Shown here one piece after another: positions 11,112-20,359 of a DNA stretch of 64,000 nt. Source of the stretch: Asterias amurensis (taxonomy: Eukaryota > Echinodermata > Asteroidea > Forcipulatida > Asteriidae); the NCBI RefSeq assembly GCF_032118995.1, contig NC_092651.1, positions 7,914,785 to 7,978,784 of the forward strand, written 5' to 3'. A model generated the notes under the pieces. The model worked only from the letters and a program-made list of their open reading frames with translations, had not been told where the DNA came from and searched no databases. Every line of letters begins with the position of its first letter. The first letter of the stretch is position 1. The translations under genes and the position numbers were made by a program.

Positions 11112-14100
11112 CTGTATGGTATTAGGAATGTAAATTATGTTTTAGTTCCTCTTCTCAACACTCTTAAAAACACACGGGTCAGATTACTGATCCACTTCTG
11201 GGTCTGGTTAACCAAGAAACTGGTTTAAATAAAGACTACAGGATTATGCATCATTTTGACCCACTTTTAATGGCTTTTTATATAAAATAAAAAACTCGGG
11301 TCAGAAGAGATTATTTTGAGGTCAGACTGACAGGAAACTGGTAAAAAAGAAGAGATTCTGACTAATATTCTGCGTAATTTTGATTCACTTGTTGGGACCC
11401 GGTTAGGGTTAATTGATCTGGCAGCTGCCTCGATGCATTTGTTGCTTTTTTTAAACGTTCCGTTTTGGGGCGGAAATTTTTCTTTTTGTTAAAAAGAAAT
11501 TAAAAGAATCCGGGGCATCCGTCCTCCCCCACCCCGCCCCAAGGTTACAAAAACGACAACGATCACGACGCAAAGAGAATACATTCTATTGGTTGAATGA
11601 GCGTGGGCGTAGTCTGCGTGGAGTAATTCAACCAATAGAATGCGTTCTCTGTCTGGTGTGTTCGTTATCGTTTTCGTTATCACTGCAGTGTAGCGTTCCA
11701 AAGCATTCAATTGTAAGCACGGCCATTCTTTGTATAGTAAAGAATGTCATTAGATAAAGCGCCTTTTTAAGGAACATTACAGAATTGGTTTTGCTAACAA
11801 AACTTTGAGATCGATCGGCCATCTGGGTCACGAGAAAATAGTGAAAACCGATTACACACTTTGCATGACATTGGTAAAAAAAATGAATAAAACGTTCACT
11901 GAGCGATAAACTTCAAACGCAAGGTTCAACTATTTATTTCTCATCGAATTATTATGACATTTCAGGCAGAAATATCTCAACGGATGTTTTCAACTATCAT
12001 CATCATTAGTAGACCGTGTAAGTTTGATGTTAATCTGCTTAAATGTTAGAGATGACTTACGGTAGCCGCAAATCTTGCAGCATTCCCCTTCAATTCTGAT
12101 TCTTTGTCTGCAACCAAGTGGTGGACATGTAAGATACTGACAACTCAAAGTGGAATTATCACAGTCGCAGTACGAACAGTCATTCAGCGCCACCTTTCGC
12201 TCACCATGACGTATAATTTGGTCATCGTACATACAGGAAAGCTCACGTGGGACCACATCTACAAAAGAAAGGTTAAACGAAAAACTCAATTCAACAAAGC
12301 TTTGTACTACTATGAGGTTGTTTTTGAGGTGTCAACAGTTTGTTTATAAAAATACACTCTGAAAACTAAGACATACATGGTAATTCATCATTGGACATCC
12401 CCATCGGTTTGTACAGCGAATGTCAACTTTGCTGTTTCGACATTGGGCATCCCCATCGGTTTGTACAGCGAATGTCAACTTTGCTGTTTCGATGTTGGAC
12501 ATCTCCATCGGTTTGTACAGCGAATGTCAACTTTGCTATTTCGATGTTGGTCAACTTTGCTATTTCGATGTTGGTCAACTTTGCTATTTCGATGTTGGAC
12601 ATTCAATATAAGTTTGTACAGCAAATGTCAACTTTGCTATTTCGATATTGGACATTCAATATGATTTTGTGCAGCAAATGTCAACTTTTTCGATGTTGGA
12701 CATTCAATATGAATTTGTACAGCAAATGTCAACTTTGCTATTTCGATATTGGACATTCAATATGAGTTTGTACAGCAAATGTCAACTTTTCTATTTCGAT
12801 ATTGGACATCCACATCGGTTTGTACAGCGAATGTCAACTTTGCTATTTCGATATTGGACATTCAATATGATTTTGTGCAGCAAATGTCAACTTTTTCGAT
12901 GTTGGACATTCAATATGAGTTTGTACAGCAAATGTCAACTTTCCTATTTCGATATTGGACATTCAATATGATTTTGTGCAGCAAATGTCAACTTTGCTAT
13001 TTCGATGTTGGACATTCAATATGAGTTTGTACAGCAAATGTCAACTTTGCTATTTCGATATTGGACATTCAATATGATTTTGTGCAGCAAATGTCAACTT
13101 TGCTATTTCGATATTGGACATTCAATATGAGTTTGTACAGCAAATGTCAACTTTGCTATTTCGATATTGGACATTCAATATGAGTTTGTTCAGCAAATAT
13201 CAACTTTGCTATTTCGATATTGGACATTCAATATGAGTTTGTACAGCAAATGTCAACTTTGCTATTTCGATATTGGACATCCCCATCGGTTTGTTATGAA
13301 GCCCCATTGGTGCCACTTGACAAGTGCATAATGTTTCACTGAATGAGATGTATTTCACAGCACCGCCACTTATATCTTGCGGCCGCCACTTAGTATCTTG
13401 CGGCCGCCACTTAGTATCTCGCGGCCGCCACTTATTATCTTGCGGCCGCCACTTATTATCTTGCGGCCGCCACTTAGTAAGTTGCGGCCGCCACTTATTA
13501 TCTTGCGGCCGCCACTTATTATCTTGCGGCCGCCACTTATTATCTCGCGGCCGCCACTTAGTATCTTGCGGCCGCCACTTATTATCTTGCGGCCGCAACT
13601 TAGTAAGTTGCGGCCGCCACTTATTATCTTGCGGCCGCCACTTAATATCTTGCGGCCGCCACTTATTATCTTGCGGCCGCCACTTAGTAAGTTGTGGCCG
13701 CCACTTATTATCTTGCCGCCGCCACTTATTGTCTTGCGGCCACAACTTACTAAACTCAAGCCCGGGAAAAGCCATCAATGCATCCGTGAATACAGAAGCC
13801 GTAGTGCTTTAATTTATCATACCCGTCCATATGCCAAAGGAAATCTGGGCCTCTCGCAAAGTATGCACGCCGTTTCAGTCTCTTTCTGAGCCTAATTTCA
13901 ACTCCCTCTGGATCTAAAATTTTCAGCAGCAAACGTACAGTTTCCCTGTCCACGGTCAGCCCAGCTTGAACACATTTCGAATGTAGCCATCTGTATCCTT
14001 GGTGATTTCCTTGGTCTGTTTGAGTTTTAACAATAAACATGGCAACATCTAACAAGTCAGATTTGTGTTTTCTTCTGAAAAGTCCAAGCTTTCTCAATTC

Positions 14101-17100
14101 ACGCTTTAGGGTCCGCATACTGATTATGATTCTATGATTGGCTGCTAAAGAGCACAGTATTTCCCTGTAATTTAATCCAAGCTGGAAATAAACTTGTATC
14201 AATAAATCCCGTTCCATGTTGTCCAATATTGCAAAATACCGACAACAATTGCATGACTTTACGTCCTTATGAATGACAACCTGCCCCAATGTTTTCAATT
14301 ACACAACTTGAAGTTGCGGCTGCAAGATACTAAGTGGCGGCCGCAAGATCTTAAGTGGCGGCCGCAAGATACTAAGTGGCGGCCGCAAGATACTAAGTTG
14401 CGGCCGCAAGATAATAAGTGGCGGCCGCAAGATACTAAGTGGCGGCCGCGAGATAATAAGTGGCGGCCGCAAGATAATATGTGGCGGCCGCAAGATACTA
14501 AGTGGCGGCCGCAAGATACTAAGTTGCGGCCGCAAGATAATAAGTGGCGGCCGCAAGATACTAAGTGGCGGCCGCGAGATAATAAGTGGCGGCCGCAAGA
14601 TAATAAGTGGCGGCCGCAAGATAATAAGTGGCGGCCGCAACTTACTAAGTGGCGGCCGCAAGATAATAAGTGGCGGCCGCAAGATAATAAGTGGCGGCCG
14701 CGAGATACTAAGTGGCGGCCGCAAGATACTAAGTGGCGGCCGCAAGATATAAGTGGCGGTGCTGTGAAATACATCTCATTCAGTGAAACATTATGCACTT
14801 GTCAAGTGGCACCAATGGGGCTTCATAGTTTGTACAGCGAATGTCAACTTTGCTATTTCGATGTTGGTCAACTTTGCTATTTCGATGTTGGACATTCAAT
14901 ATAAGTTTGTACAGCAAATGTCAACTTTCGATATTGGACATTCAATATGTATTTGTGCAGCAAATGTCAACTTTGCTATTTCGATGTTGTACATTCAATA
15001 TAAGTTTGTACAGCAAATGTCAACTTTGCTATTTCGATGTTGGACATTCAATATGATTTTGTGCAGCAAATGTCAACTTTGCTATTTCGATATTGGACAT
15101 TCAATATGAGTTTGTACAGCAAATGTCAACTTTGCTATTTCGATATTGGACAATCAATATGATTTTCTGCAGCAAATGTCAACTTTGCTATTTCGTTATT
15201 GGACATTCAATGTGATTTTCTGCAGCAAATGTCAACTTTGCTATTTCGTTATTGGACATTCAATATGAGTTTGTACAGCAAATGTCAACTTTGCTATTTC
15301 GATATTGGACATTCAATATGATTTTCTGCAGCAAATGTAAACTTTGCTATTTCGTTATTGGACATTCAATATGAGTTTGTACAGCAAATGTCAACTTTGC
15401 TATTTCGATATTGGACATTCAATATGGTTTTCAGCAGCAAATGTCAACTTTGCTATTTCGTTATTGGATATTCAATATGAGTTTGTACAGCAAATGTCAA
15501 CTTTGCTATTTCGTTATTGGACATTCAATATGAGTTTGTACAGCAAATGTCAACTTTGCTATTTCGTTATTAGACATTCGATATGAGTCTGACAGCAAAT
15601 GGCAACTTTCCTATTTCGACATTGGACATCCAATGTGAGTTTGTACAGTGCTTTCAATACCATCCAGCCACATCTGCTTATTACAACATTAATTACAACA
15701 TTAATTATAACTTAAATGTCAATCCTACAATATCCCATGGATCTATATCTTTCTGTTAAATCGATGCCAGCAGGTCAAAATTAACTCCACCATTTCATCC
15801 ATTCAGTACACCAATACGGGAGGCGTACTTTTTTCCTAGGACATACGTTGGCAATTAACATAAAATGGGTGTGTTTTTGCCCGAAAAACACTCTCGCGCA
15901 TGCACGAGCTTTAGTGGTGACCGCAAGGGACCTTGGGCCACTGGTGGTGGTATGTGGAATGAAAATAGTTGTGGTAAATAAAGGGGAACCACACAACCTG
16001 CTTTTCTTCTACTACTACGCTTCACACAATGGTGTACAGGTTGTGATGAACCAGTCTACCTCCTCCTCCATTGTCTCACCATGGAGATATATGGTCTATT
16101 TTTAAACTGGGCACATTTGGTAATTATTGTTGAAGACCAGTATTTTCACTTGATTTGGTAATTATTGTCGAGGACAGTTTTTTCACTTGATGTATCCCAA
16201 CTTGCATAAGATAACAAACCTTTGAAAAAAACACACTATTGTGGTTGCATAATTGTGTGTGCTCCAGATGCATATGTGCTGTTTGTAATGCAGTGTACTA
16301 TTAAATTTCATTAAAAAAAAAAATTAGCGACCACAACCGTTCATTATGACCGTCTGTCTATTTTCATAATTACCCTCCCTCCCCCTCCCAACCATATCCA
16401 AACGTATTTTATCGGGCAATCAAGTCTTGGCAGTGAAAGCAAGCGCGACGCATTTTATGGACAAAAGGTAGAGTTGTACAAATACGCAGTTTTACATAGT
16501 ACATGGTACTAAATATGATGTACATTGTACATGTAACATGAACACGTGTATGCGTGTATGTGTACATGTTTAATAATATGCATGAGTGTATTTCCACAAC
16601 TATTATTACGTCGAAGTACGCATGTGCATGGGAAAATGTATAGTACGCTCATTTATGTAAATTGCCCACGTTCGTCCTAGGAAAAAAAATACGCATACGG
16701 GAGCCCCCCAGGGGTGTGTCATGTCACCTCTTTTGTACTAAATACCATATGATTTCATAAAATATGCAGATGATACAACCGCTGTGGGCTTTATGGATAG
16801 CAAACGTGATTTTAAAGGAACACGTTACCTTGGATAGTTCGAGTTGGTCTTTGAAAAGCGTTTGTAACCGTTTGTTGTGAAATGCAAATGGTTCGGATTT
16901 AAAGGAACACGTTGCCTTGGATCGGTCGAGTTGGTCTTTGAAAAGCATTTGTAACCGTTTGTTATAAAATATATATGGTTAGAAAGATGTTTAAAAAGTA
17001 TAGAATACAATGATCCACACACATTTGCCTCGAAATTGCGTGGTTTTCCTTTTACTTTGCGAACTAACACAGTCGGCCATTTATGGGAGTCAACATTTTG

Positions 17101-19689
17101 ACTCCCATAAATGGCCGACCGTGTTTGTCGACGAGATAAAAGGAAAACCACGCAATTTAGAGTGATACTTGTGTGGATCATTATATTCTACTTTTAAAAT
17201 ATCTCTCTAATCATATGCATTCTATAACAATTGATTACATACGCTTTTCAAAGACCAACTCGACCGATCCAAGGCAACGTGTTCCTTTAAAGTAGAATAT
17301 GATCCACACAAACATGCCTCGAAATTGCACGGTTTTCCTTTCATGTCGCGAAGAAACAAGGTCGGTTATTTTATGGAGTCAAAATTTTGGCTTCACAAAA
17401 TGACAAACGGTTTCACACACTTTTGATCAAAGACCAAATCGACCGATCCAAGGCAACGTGTTCCTAAAACAAGCTACAACAACGCTTATTTTACTCTCTA
17501 AATAGTGATCGTGCTATTTTACAATATTGTACTACAAATCTGTACACCAAAGTTCTGTTTAACTTGTGTTAATGGGAACATGAGGGCTCAAGATAATGTT
17601 TAACTGGGTAGAGTATTCAAACATGCCAACAAAGTTATCGGTATTCAGCAGGCTGTACCGGGTGATTTATATAAATCTCTCCTTTTAAATAAAATCACAT
17701 TTATTAGTTACGACAGCTCTCACCCACTTCACTTGAAATTCCAGAAAAAGCCTTAGAAGCAATCGTTTTCTTCAAAGAGCCATCAAAACCCGATAGCGTT
17801 CATTTGTTCCGTCTACCATTTCCCGGGAAATGGCTCCGTAGTGGGAAAAGGGCTTTCGAAACTAGGCTATTAACATTGACTTACTTTTAGGACACGTCTT
17901 GCAGCATTCCCCATCAAGTTTCATTCTACTGCTGGGATCGCAGGGTAGTTCCTGTGGACATGACTCTATCTGGCAACTCAAAGTGGAATTATCGCAGACG
18001 CAGACTGTGCAGTCATTCGGCCTCGAACTGTCACCATGGAGGTAAATGTGGCCAGAGCGCATACACGGAAGTCTATCTACAAAAATGTTAAGAAAAGATA
18101 CATACAAAGACTATTCATCAAAGCTTCGAGGTGGTTTTTGTTACTAAAGTTGCTGGTACAACCATGTAATAATTATCTTTTGAAGGAGTGTTGGCTCTGA
18201 ATAGAGCCGATTTTGGTCTCGACGTTTCGAACAGTTTACTCTGCTCGTCTTCGGAAGAAAAATTCTCTTTTCTTCTGAAGACGAGCCCAGTATGCTTTAT
18301 TCTTAAAAAATGAAGTTGTCTACAAGGCAAAGTGTTTCTTTAAAGGCAGTGGACACTGTTGGTAATTCCGAAAAATAGTTATTAGCATAAAACCCTACTT
18401 GGTAACGAGTAATGGGGAAAGGTTGGTCGTATAAAAACATTGTGAGAAACGGCTCCCTCTAAACTGGAGTAGTTTTCAAGAAAGAAGTAATTTTCCAGAA
18501 TTTGTTTTCGAGACCTCAGATTTGGAGTTTGAGGTCTCGATATAAAGCATCGGAAAGCACACAACTTCGTGTGACAAGGGTGTTTTTTCCTTTCATTGTT
18601 ATCTCGCAACGTCGTCGACCGATTGAGTTACCAACAGAGCCTAGTGTCTTTAAAACAATGTATATTAATATTCAACAAACTAAAATTTGAAAATTTCAAA
18701 ACGTGGTCGCGCCGAAAATCTGGAATAGGAATATATCAGAATCTGAGAAAAATTTCCGCGTAGGAACGCTTCTCAGATTCAAATGTTAGGGTGGTTAGGG
18801 TTAGGGTTAGGGTTAAAACTGACCACATTACTTCAAAGTGAAATGTTTCTCAAATTGCTTTATACTATCGAAAGCTGCTGTAGATTTCTAACTAATAAGT
18901 TCTTATTGCAATTAATGTTAAGAGTGATTATCAAATGTATACCTTCTCTTCAATGAAGTCATAGTTCTCATAACAACCACACATTGTCCTAAACAAATCA
19001 GTTTTAAAAGTATATTCATGTATATAATAAAATAAGTATTGTGTTAATATCTCACTTTGAAGTATTTTTACTTATATAAAGTACTCGTATTATACAGTAC
19101 TTGCTATTCGGCATTCGGTTATTTGATTAGTTTGTACCTGGAAACTTTAATCGTTATCAAAGAATGAAGTATGTTCTTGGCTACTGTACCAGTTGGACAC
19201 TCTAGTAGTCGGCAGTAGCCTTTTTTTAAATATGATGTCAGAATATCGGGCCCAACGAAAACCGAACCGCTGAAAACATTTCCCGACCTTTGCCGACGTC
19301 ATGTTGCCCCTATACGTTGTGACCCAAAGGGGTAGGGCCTAAAACGTCATATAGACCTTTATCACGGTGTGGCCATCTTAATTTTACATCATTCCAAATA
19401 ATTGTATACCAAACTGAGGCTGGACAAAATAATAGTCTGGTGCTATGTTTACCCAATGGAGCATTCATTACTGGGAACATGACCAAGATGGTAACAGCGT
19501 GATAAATAGTACTATGTTGTTATCTTATCTTTATGCTAGATTCATAACACAATTATGACGTTTACCTGTATACGAAAACGATGACGATGACGAGTATGAT
19601 TCGTCTTCTGGCAATCCTTCATCAGCCAAACAGCAAGCTACAGCAATAGATAAGACCAAGAGGCCTCGACATCCTACAAAAACAAACAT
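10672..19689 (-). CDS. Secreted protein with two VWC domains (four-exon model)
   Basis: Proposed coding exons in gene order: 19,566-19,689, 17,885-18,076, 12,061-12,258 and 10,672-11,111, together 954 nt or 317 residues. All three introns are phase 1 with GT/AG ends, and both VWC exons are phase 1-1 modules, as in shuffled extracellular domains. Residues 1-22 form a signal peptide, followed by a Glu/Ser-rich linker to 41. Residues 42-105 and 106-171 are VWC domains with ten cysteines each. Residues 172-317 are a domain I do not recognise, with WTVRVWMS, GKVVFNDVSYGF and paired cysteines. VWC domains in chordin-like and CCN-type proteins bind BMP/TGF-beta ligands; a role in the matrix or in ligand binding is inference. 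The stop (10,672) directly follows a weak donor CCGAG|GTTAGC, so a further phase-1 exon downstream remains possible. A partial second copy lies at 57,746-61,394. Confidence 0.75.
12061..12258 (-). CDS. Exon 3: VWC domain 2
   Basis: A 198-nt phase 1-1 exon bounded by TTTTGTAG and CTACC|GTAAGT. It encodes CMYDDQ...HGERKVALNDCSYCDCDNSTLSC...TCPPLGC...GECCKICG with ten cysteines. The copy at 58,815-61,394 differs by an in-frame 3-bp deletion (KVAL to KAL) and a few substitutions, and is split by a transposon. Confidence 0.88.
12390..13288. repeat. 53-bp minisatellite, left part (intron 2)
   Basis: About 17 units of 53 bp (cagcaaatgtcaactttgct then atttcgatattggacattcaatatgagtttgta), with some shortened units (tcaactttgctatttcgatgttgg pieces). 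Every full unit contains the dyad ATATTG-gacatt-CAATAT or a one-base variant. It continues at 14,834 after the inserted transposon. The duplicate at 61,520-61,599 has only one to two units. Confidence 0.93.
13379..13750. repeat. 21-bp NotI-bearing tandem repeat, left arm
   Basis: About 18 units of cttgcggccgccacttatta plus one base. The unit length is a multiple of three, so all six frames stay open; the RPPLIIL-, SCGRHLL- and KWRPQDN-type peptides are artefacts of this. Confidence 0.93.
13756..14298 (-). pseudogene. Truncated rve-type transposase (N-terminal part)
   Basis: 180 codons. Residues about 30-75 form a helix-turn-helix-like segment (YREILCSLAANHRIIISMRT, then LKRELRKLGLFRRK). Residues 95-140 resemble the conserved linker (GYRWLHSKCVQAGLTVDRET). 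The end holds the first catalytic-core block WHMDGYDKLKHYGFCIHGCI followed by DGFSR. The frame stops there, exactly where the 21-bp repeat arm begins, so the second Asp and Glu of the DDE triad are missing. The element is therefore non-autonomous. The first ATG lies beside the right arm; translation more likely began further in, or upstream in a fuller element. Confidence 0.8.
14318..14755. repeat. 21-bp NotI-bearing tandem repeat, right arm
   Basis: About 21 units, the reverse complement of the left arm (agtggcggccgcaagataat plus one base). Unit order differs slightly from the left arm, so the arms have changed copy number independently. Confidence 0.93.
14834..15645. repeat. 53-bp minisatellite, right part (intron 2)
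   Basis: About 15 more units. A gttattgg variant dominates here (15,190-15,580) where gatattgg dominates on the left. The last units decay around 15,590-15,645. Confidence 0.93.
15646..16810. other. Rest of intron 2, repeat fragments
   Basis: No exon seen. It holds a fragment of the tcctaggac/cgttgg inverted repeat (15,825-15,855 and 16,668-16,700), short pieces of the gacctcaaattc MITE family (16,100-16,215) and an A-run at 16,313-16,323. Confidence 0.55.
16811..17466. mobile_element. Cluster of aggaacacgttgcc palindromic MITEs
   Basis: The central copy (16,898-17,291) is a near-complete palindrome: ends tttaaaggaacacgttgcct and its complement, and a centre around 17,072-17,124 where two arms (gtcggccatttatgggagtc) face each other. 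A truncated left piece (16,811-16,896) and a right piece (17,292-17,466) of the same family flank it, so it may be nested in, or have rearranged with, an older copy. Confidence 0.8.
17885..18076 (-). CDS. Exon 2: VWC domain 1
   Basis: A 192-nt phase 1-1 exon bounded by TTTTTGTAG and AAAA|GTAAGT. It encodes CMRSG...DCTVCVCDNSTLSC...SCPQELPC...GECCKTC, all ten cysteines of the VWC fold. The segment DNSTLSC is shared exactly with VWC domain 2, so the two exons are likely paralogous. This exon has no counterpart in the duplicate at 57-64 kb. Confidence 0.85.
18150..18330. repeat. Dispersed repeat fragment in intron 1
   Basis: Contains gagccgattttggtctcgac and an inverted pair (ctcgtcttcggaagaaaa and tcttctgaagacgag). 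A diverged relative lies near 51,890-51,950. Confidence 0.5.
18340..18653. mobile_element. gacctcaaattc-family MITE in intron 1
   Basis: Starts ttaaaggcagtggacactgt and ends gcctagtgtctttaaa, with the hallmark inner dyad cgagacctcagatttggag/tttgaggtctcg at about 18,508-18,541. A more decayed fragment follows near 18,815-18,945. Confidence 0.85.
18787..18815. repeat. Short interstitial TTAGGG run
   Basis: ggttagggttagggttaggg and a further partial unit, about 3.5 telomere-type hexamers. Too short to indicate a former chromosome end. Confidence 0.7.
19350..19507. mobile_element. Short MITE (tatagacctttatcacgg)
   Basis: Ends tatagacctttatcacggtg and accaagatggtaacagcgtg/ataaa are imperfect complements. 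A second copy lies at 23,955-24,122. Confidence 0.6.
19566..19689 (-). CDS. Exon 1: signal peptide
   Basis: ATG at 19,689. The product starts MFVFVGCRGLLVLSIAVACC, a hydrophobic secretion signal with likely cleavage after residue 22 (CLA|DE). A short acidic/serine linker follows (DESYSSSSSFSY). Donor ACAG|GTAAAC, phase 1. The ATG in a second frame at the TGTAG|GATGTCG junction stops after 16 codons, so this start is preferred. Confidence 0.75.
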
Positions 19690-19771
19690 GACAATAACAC
19701 CCAATACTTCTTAGTTACTTATTGGAAGAACAACACCACTCAGTCAGGCAAACTTGTTCCAGCACCAGGCT

Positions 19772-19860
19772 CACTGAATCAGTAACTTGTTGCAGCTTGC
19801 TTATATAGCTTTGGTGTCAGCATTGAAATAACCAATAGGGTACCTCCAATAAGTAACTAC
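19772..19860 (-). promoter_or_regulatory. Core promoter of the VWC gene
   Basis: On the minus strand, TATATAA (19,801-19,807) lies 32-26 bp before an initiator TCAGTG with A+1 at 19,775. Two inverted CCAAT boxes (ATTGG, 19,832-19,836 and 19,846-19,850) sit at about -60 and -73. The start codon at 19,689 leaves an 86-nt leader. A perfect 15-bp inverted repeat (tagttacttattgga at 19,712-19,726; its complement at 19,845-19,859) brackets the start site and overlaps the upstream CCAAT box. The spacing is what is expected of a TATA/Inr promoter; the start site is predicted, not observed. Confidence 0.7.
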
Positions 19861-20016
19861 ATTCCCGCATGGAGGACTGTTAGCGCATCGGGTGAGTGGA
19901 ACCTGATATTATGCTGACACTTGCTAAAAGTTTCAAGCGACGTGACACAGCACAACAGTTTCTAGGAACCTGTTTTTATGTTCTGATGACTGTAGCAGAC
20001 CGTCGGTTCGATGATC

Positions 20017-20261
20017 TGGGCCCAATTTCATAAAGCTGCTAAGTACAAAAACTTGCTTAGCATGAAATTTCTTTCTTGATTAAAACAGGATTTCCAACCA
20101 AATTTCCCATTGTTGCATAATTGCTTGTTACTGGTATTCAGCTGTTGTTGTTTGCTTTTAACCTGAAAATCACGTGAAAATTTAGTTGGTAAATTTTATC
20201 AAGGAAGAAATTTCATGCCAAGCAAATTGTTGTGCTAAGCAGCTTTATGAAATTGGGCCCA
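20017..20261. mobile_element. tgggcccaatttcata palindromic MITE
   Basis: Ends tgggcccaatttcataaagc and gctttatgaaattgggccca. Inner blocks (cttagcatgaaatttcttt; aagaaatttcatgccaag) mirror. Relatives lie at 29,441-29,682 and 59,517-59,715. Confidence 0.88.
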
Positions 20262-20359
20262 GTTGGGGTGGGTTGGACAGACATTGTTTTGCATGAAGAA
20301 GAGAAAACAGTGAGAGAAGCAAAGGGAACTGATGAAACAAACATTCAAACATAACATAA

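Larger units (their letters stand above)
9781..12580. repeat. Segmental duplication A, copy 1, left part
   Basis: Near-identical to 57,111-61,599 once the 2,376-bp transposon in the second copy is removed. It covers the C-terminal domain exon, intron 3, the second VWC exon and the first units of the 53-bp minisatellite. Differences include a 140-bp MITE (10,197-10,336) and about 60 bp near 10,075-10,140, both present only here. Confidence 0.9.
13295..14827 (-). mobile_element. IS3EU-like DNA transposon with minisatellite arms, 1,533 bp
   Basis: Termini tatgaagccccattggtgcc and its exact complement. The target duplication is gtttgt (13,289-13,294 and 14,828-14,833), present once in the unbroken minisatellite unit. 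Each arm has about 80 bp of unique terminal sequence followed by a 21-bp tandem repeat carrying a NotI site (gcggccgc) per unit: about 18 units in the left arm (13,379-13,750) and about 21 in the right (14,318-14,755), inverted to each other. The core holds the 5' part of an integrase-like transposase. A 6-bp duplication and TA-starting ends fit the IS3EU superfamily; that name is from memory of the family, not a search. Confidence 0.85.

Noticed and set aside
10657-11133. 158-codon plus-strand frame, and its copy at 57,731-58,207
   Set aside because: Antisense shadow of the C-terminal domain exon, which has splice sites in the proper phase and conserved substitutions.
13209-14904. Frames of RPPLIIL, SCGRHLL and KWRPQDN repeats on both strands
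   Set aside because: Products of the 21-bp tandem arms of the transposon, open in all frames. No start context or flanking exon.
12377-15586. Frames of FDIGHSI/YSKCQLCYF repeats, and a possible CRISPR array
   Set aside because: The 53-bp units are contiguous without spacers, the genome is eukaryotic, and the frames shift from unit to unit because 53 is not a multiple of three.
18787-18815. Former telomere or fusion point
   Set aside because: Only about 3.5 hexamers, within an intron, with no subtelomeric repeats nearby.
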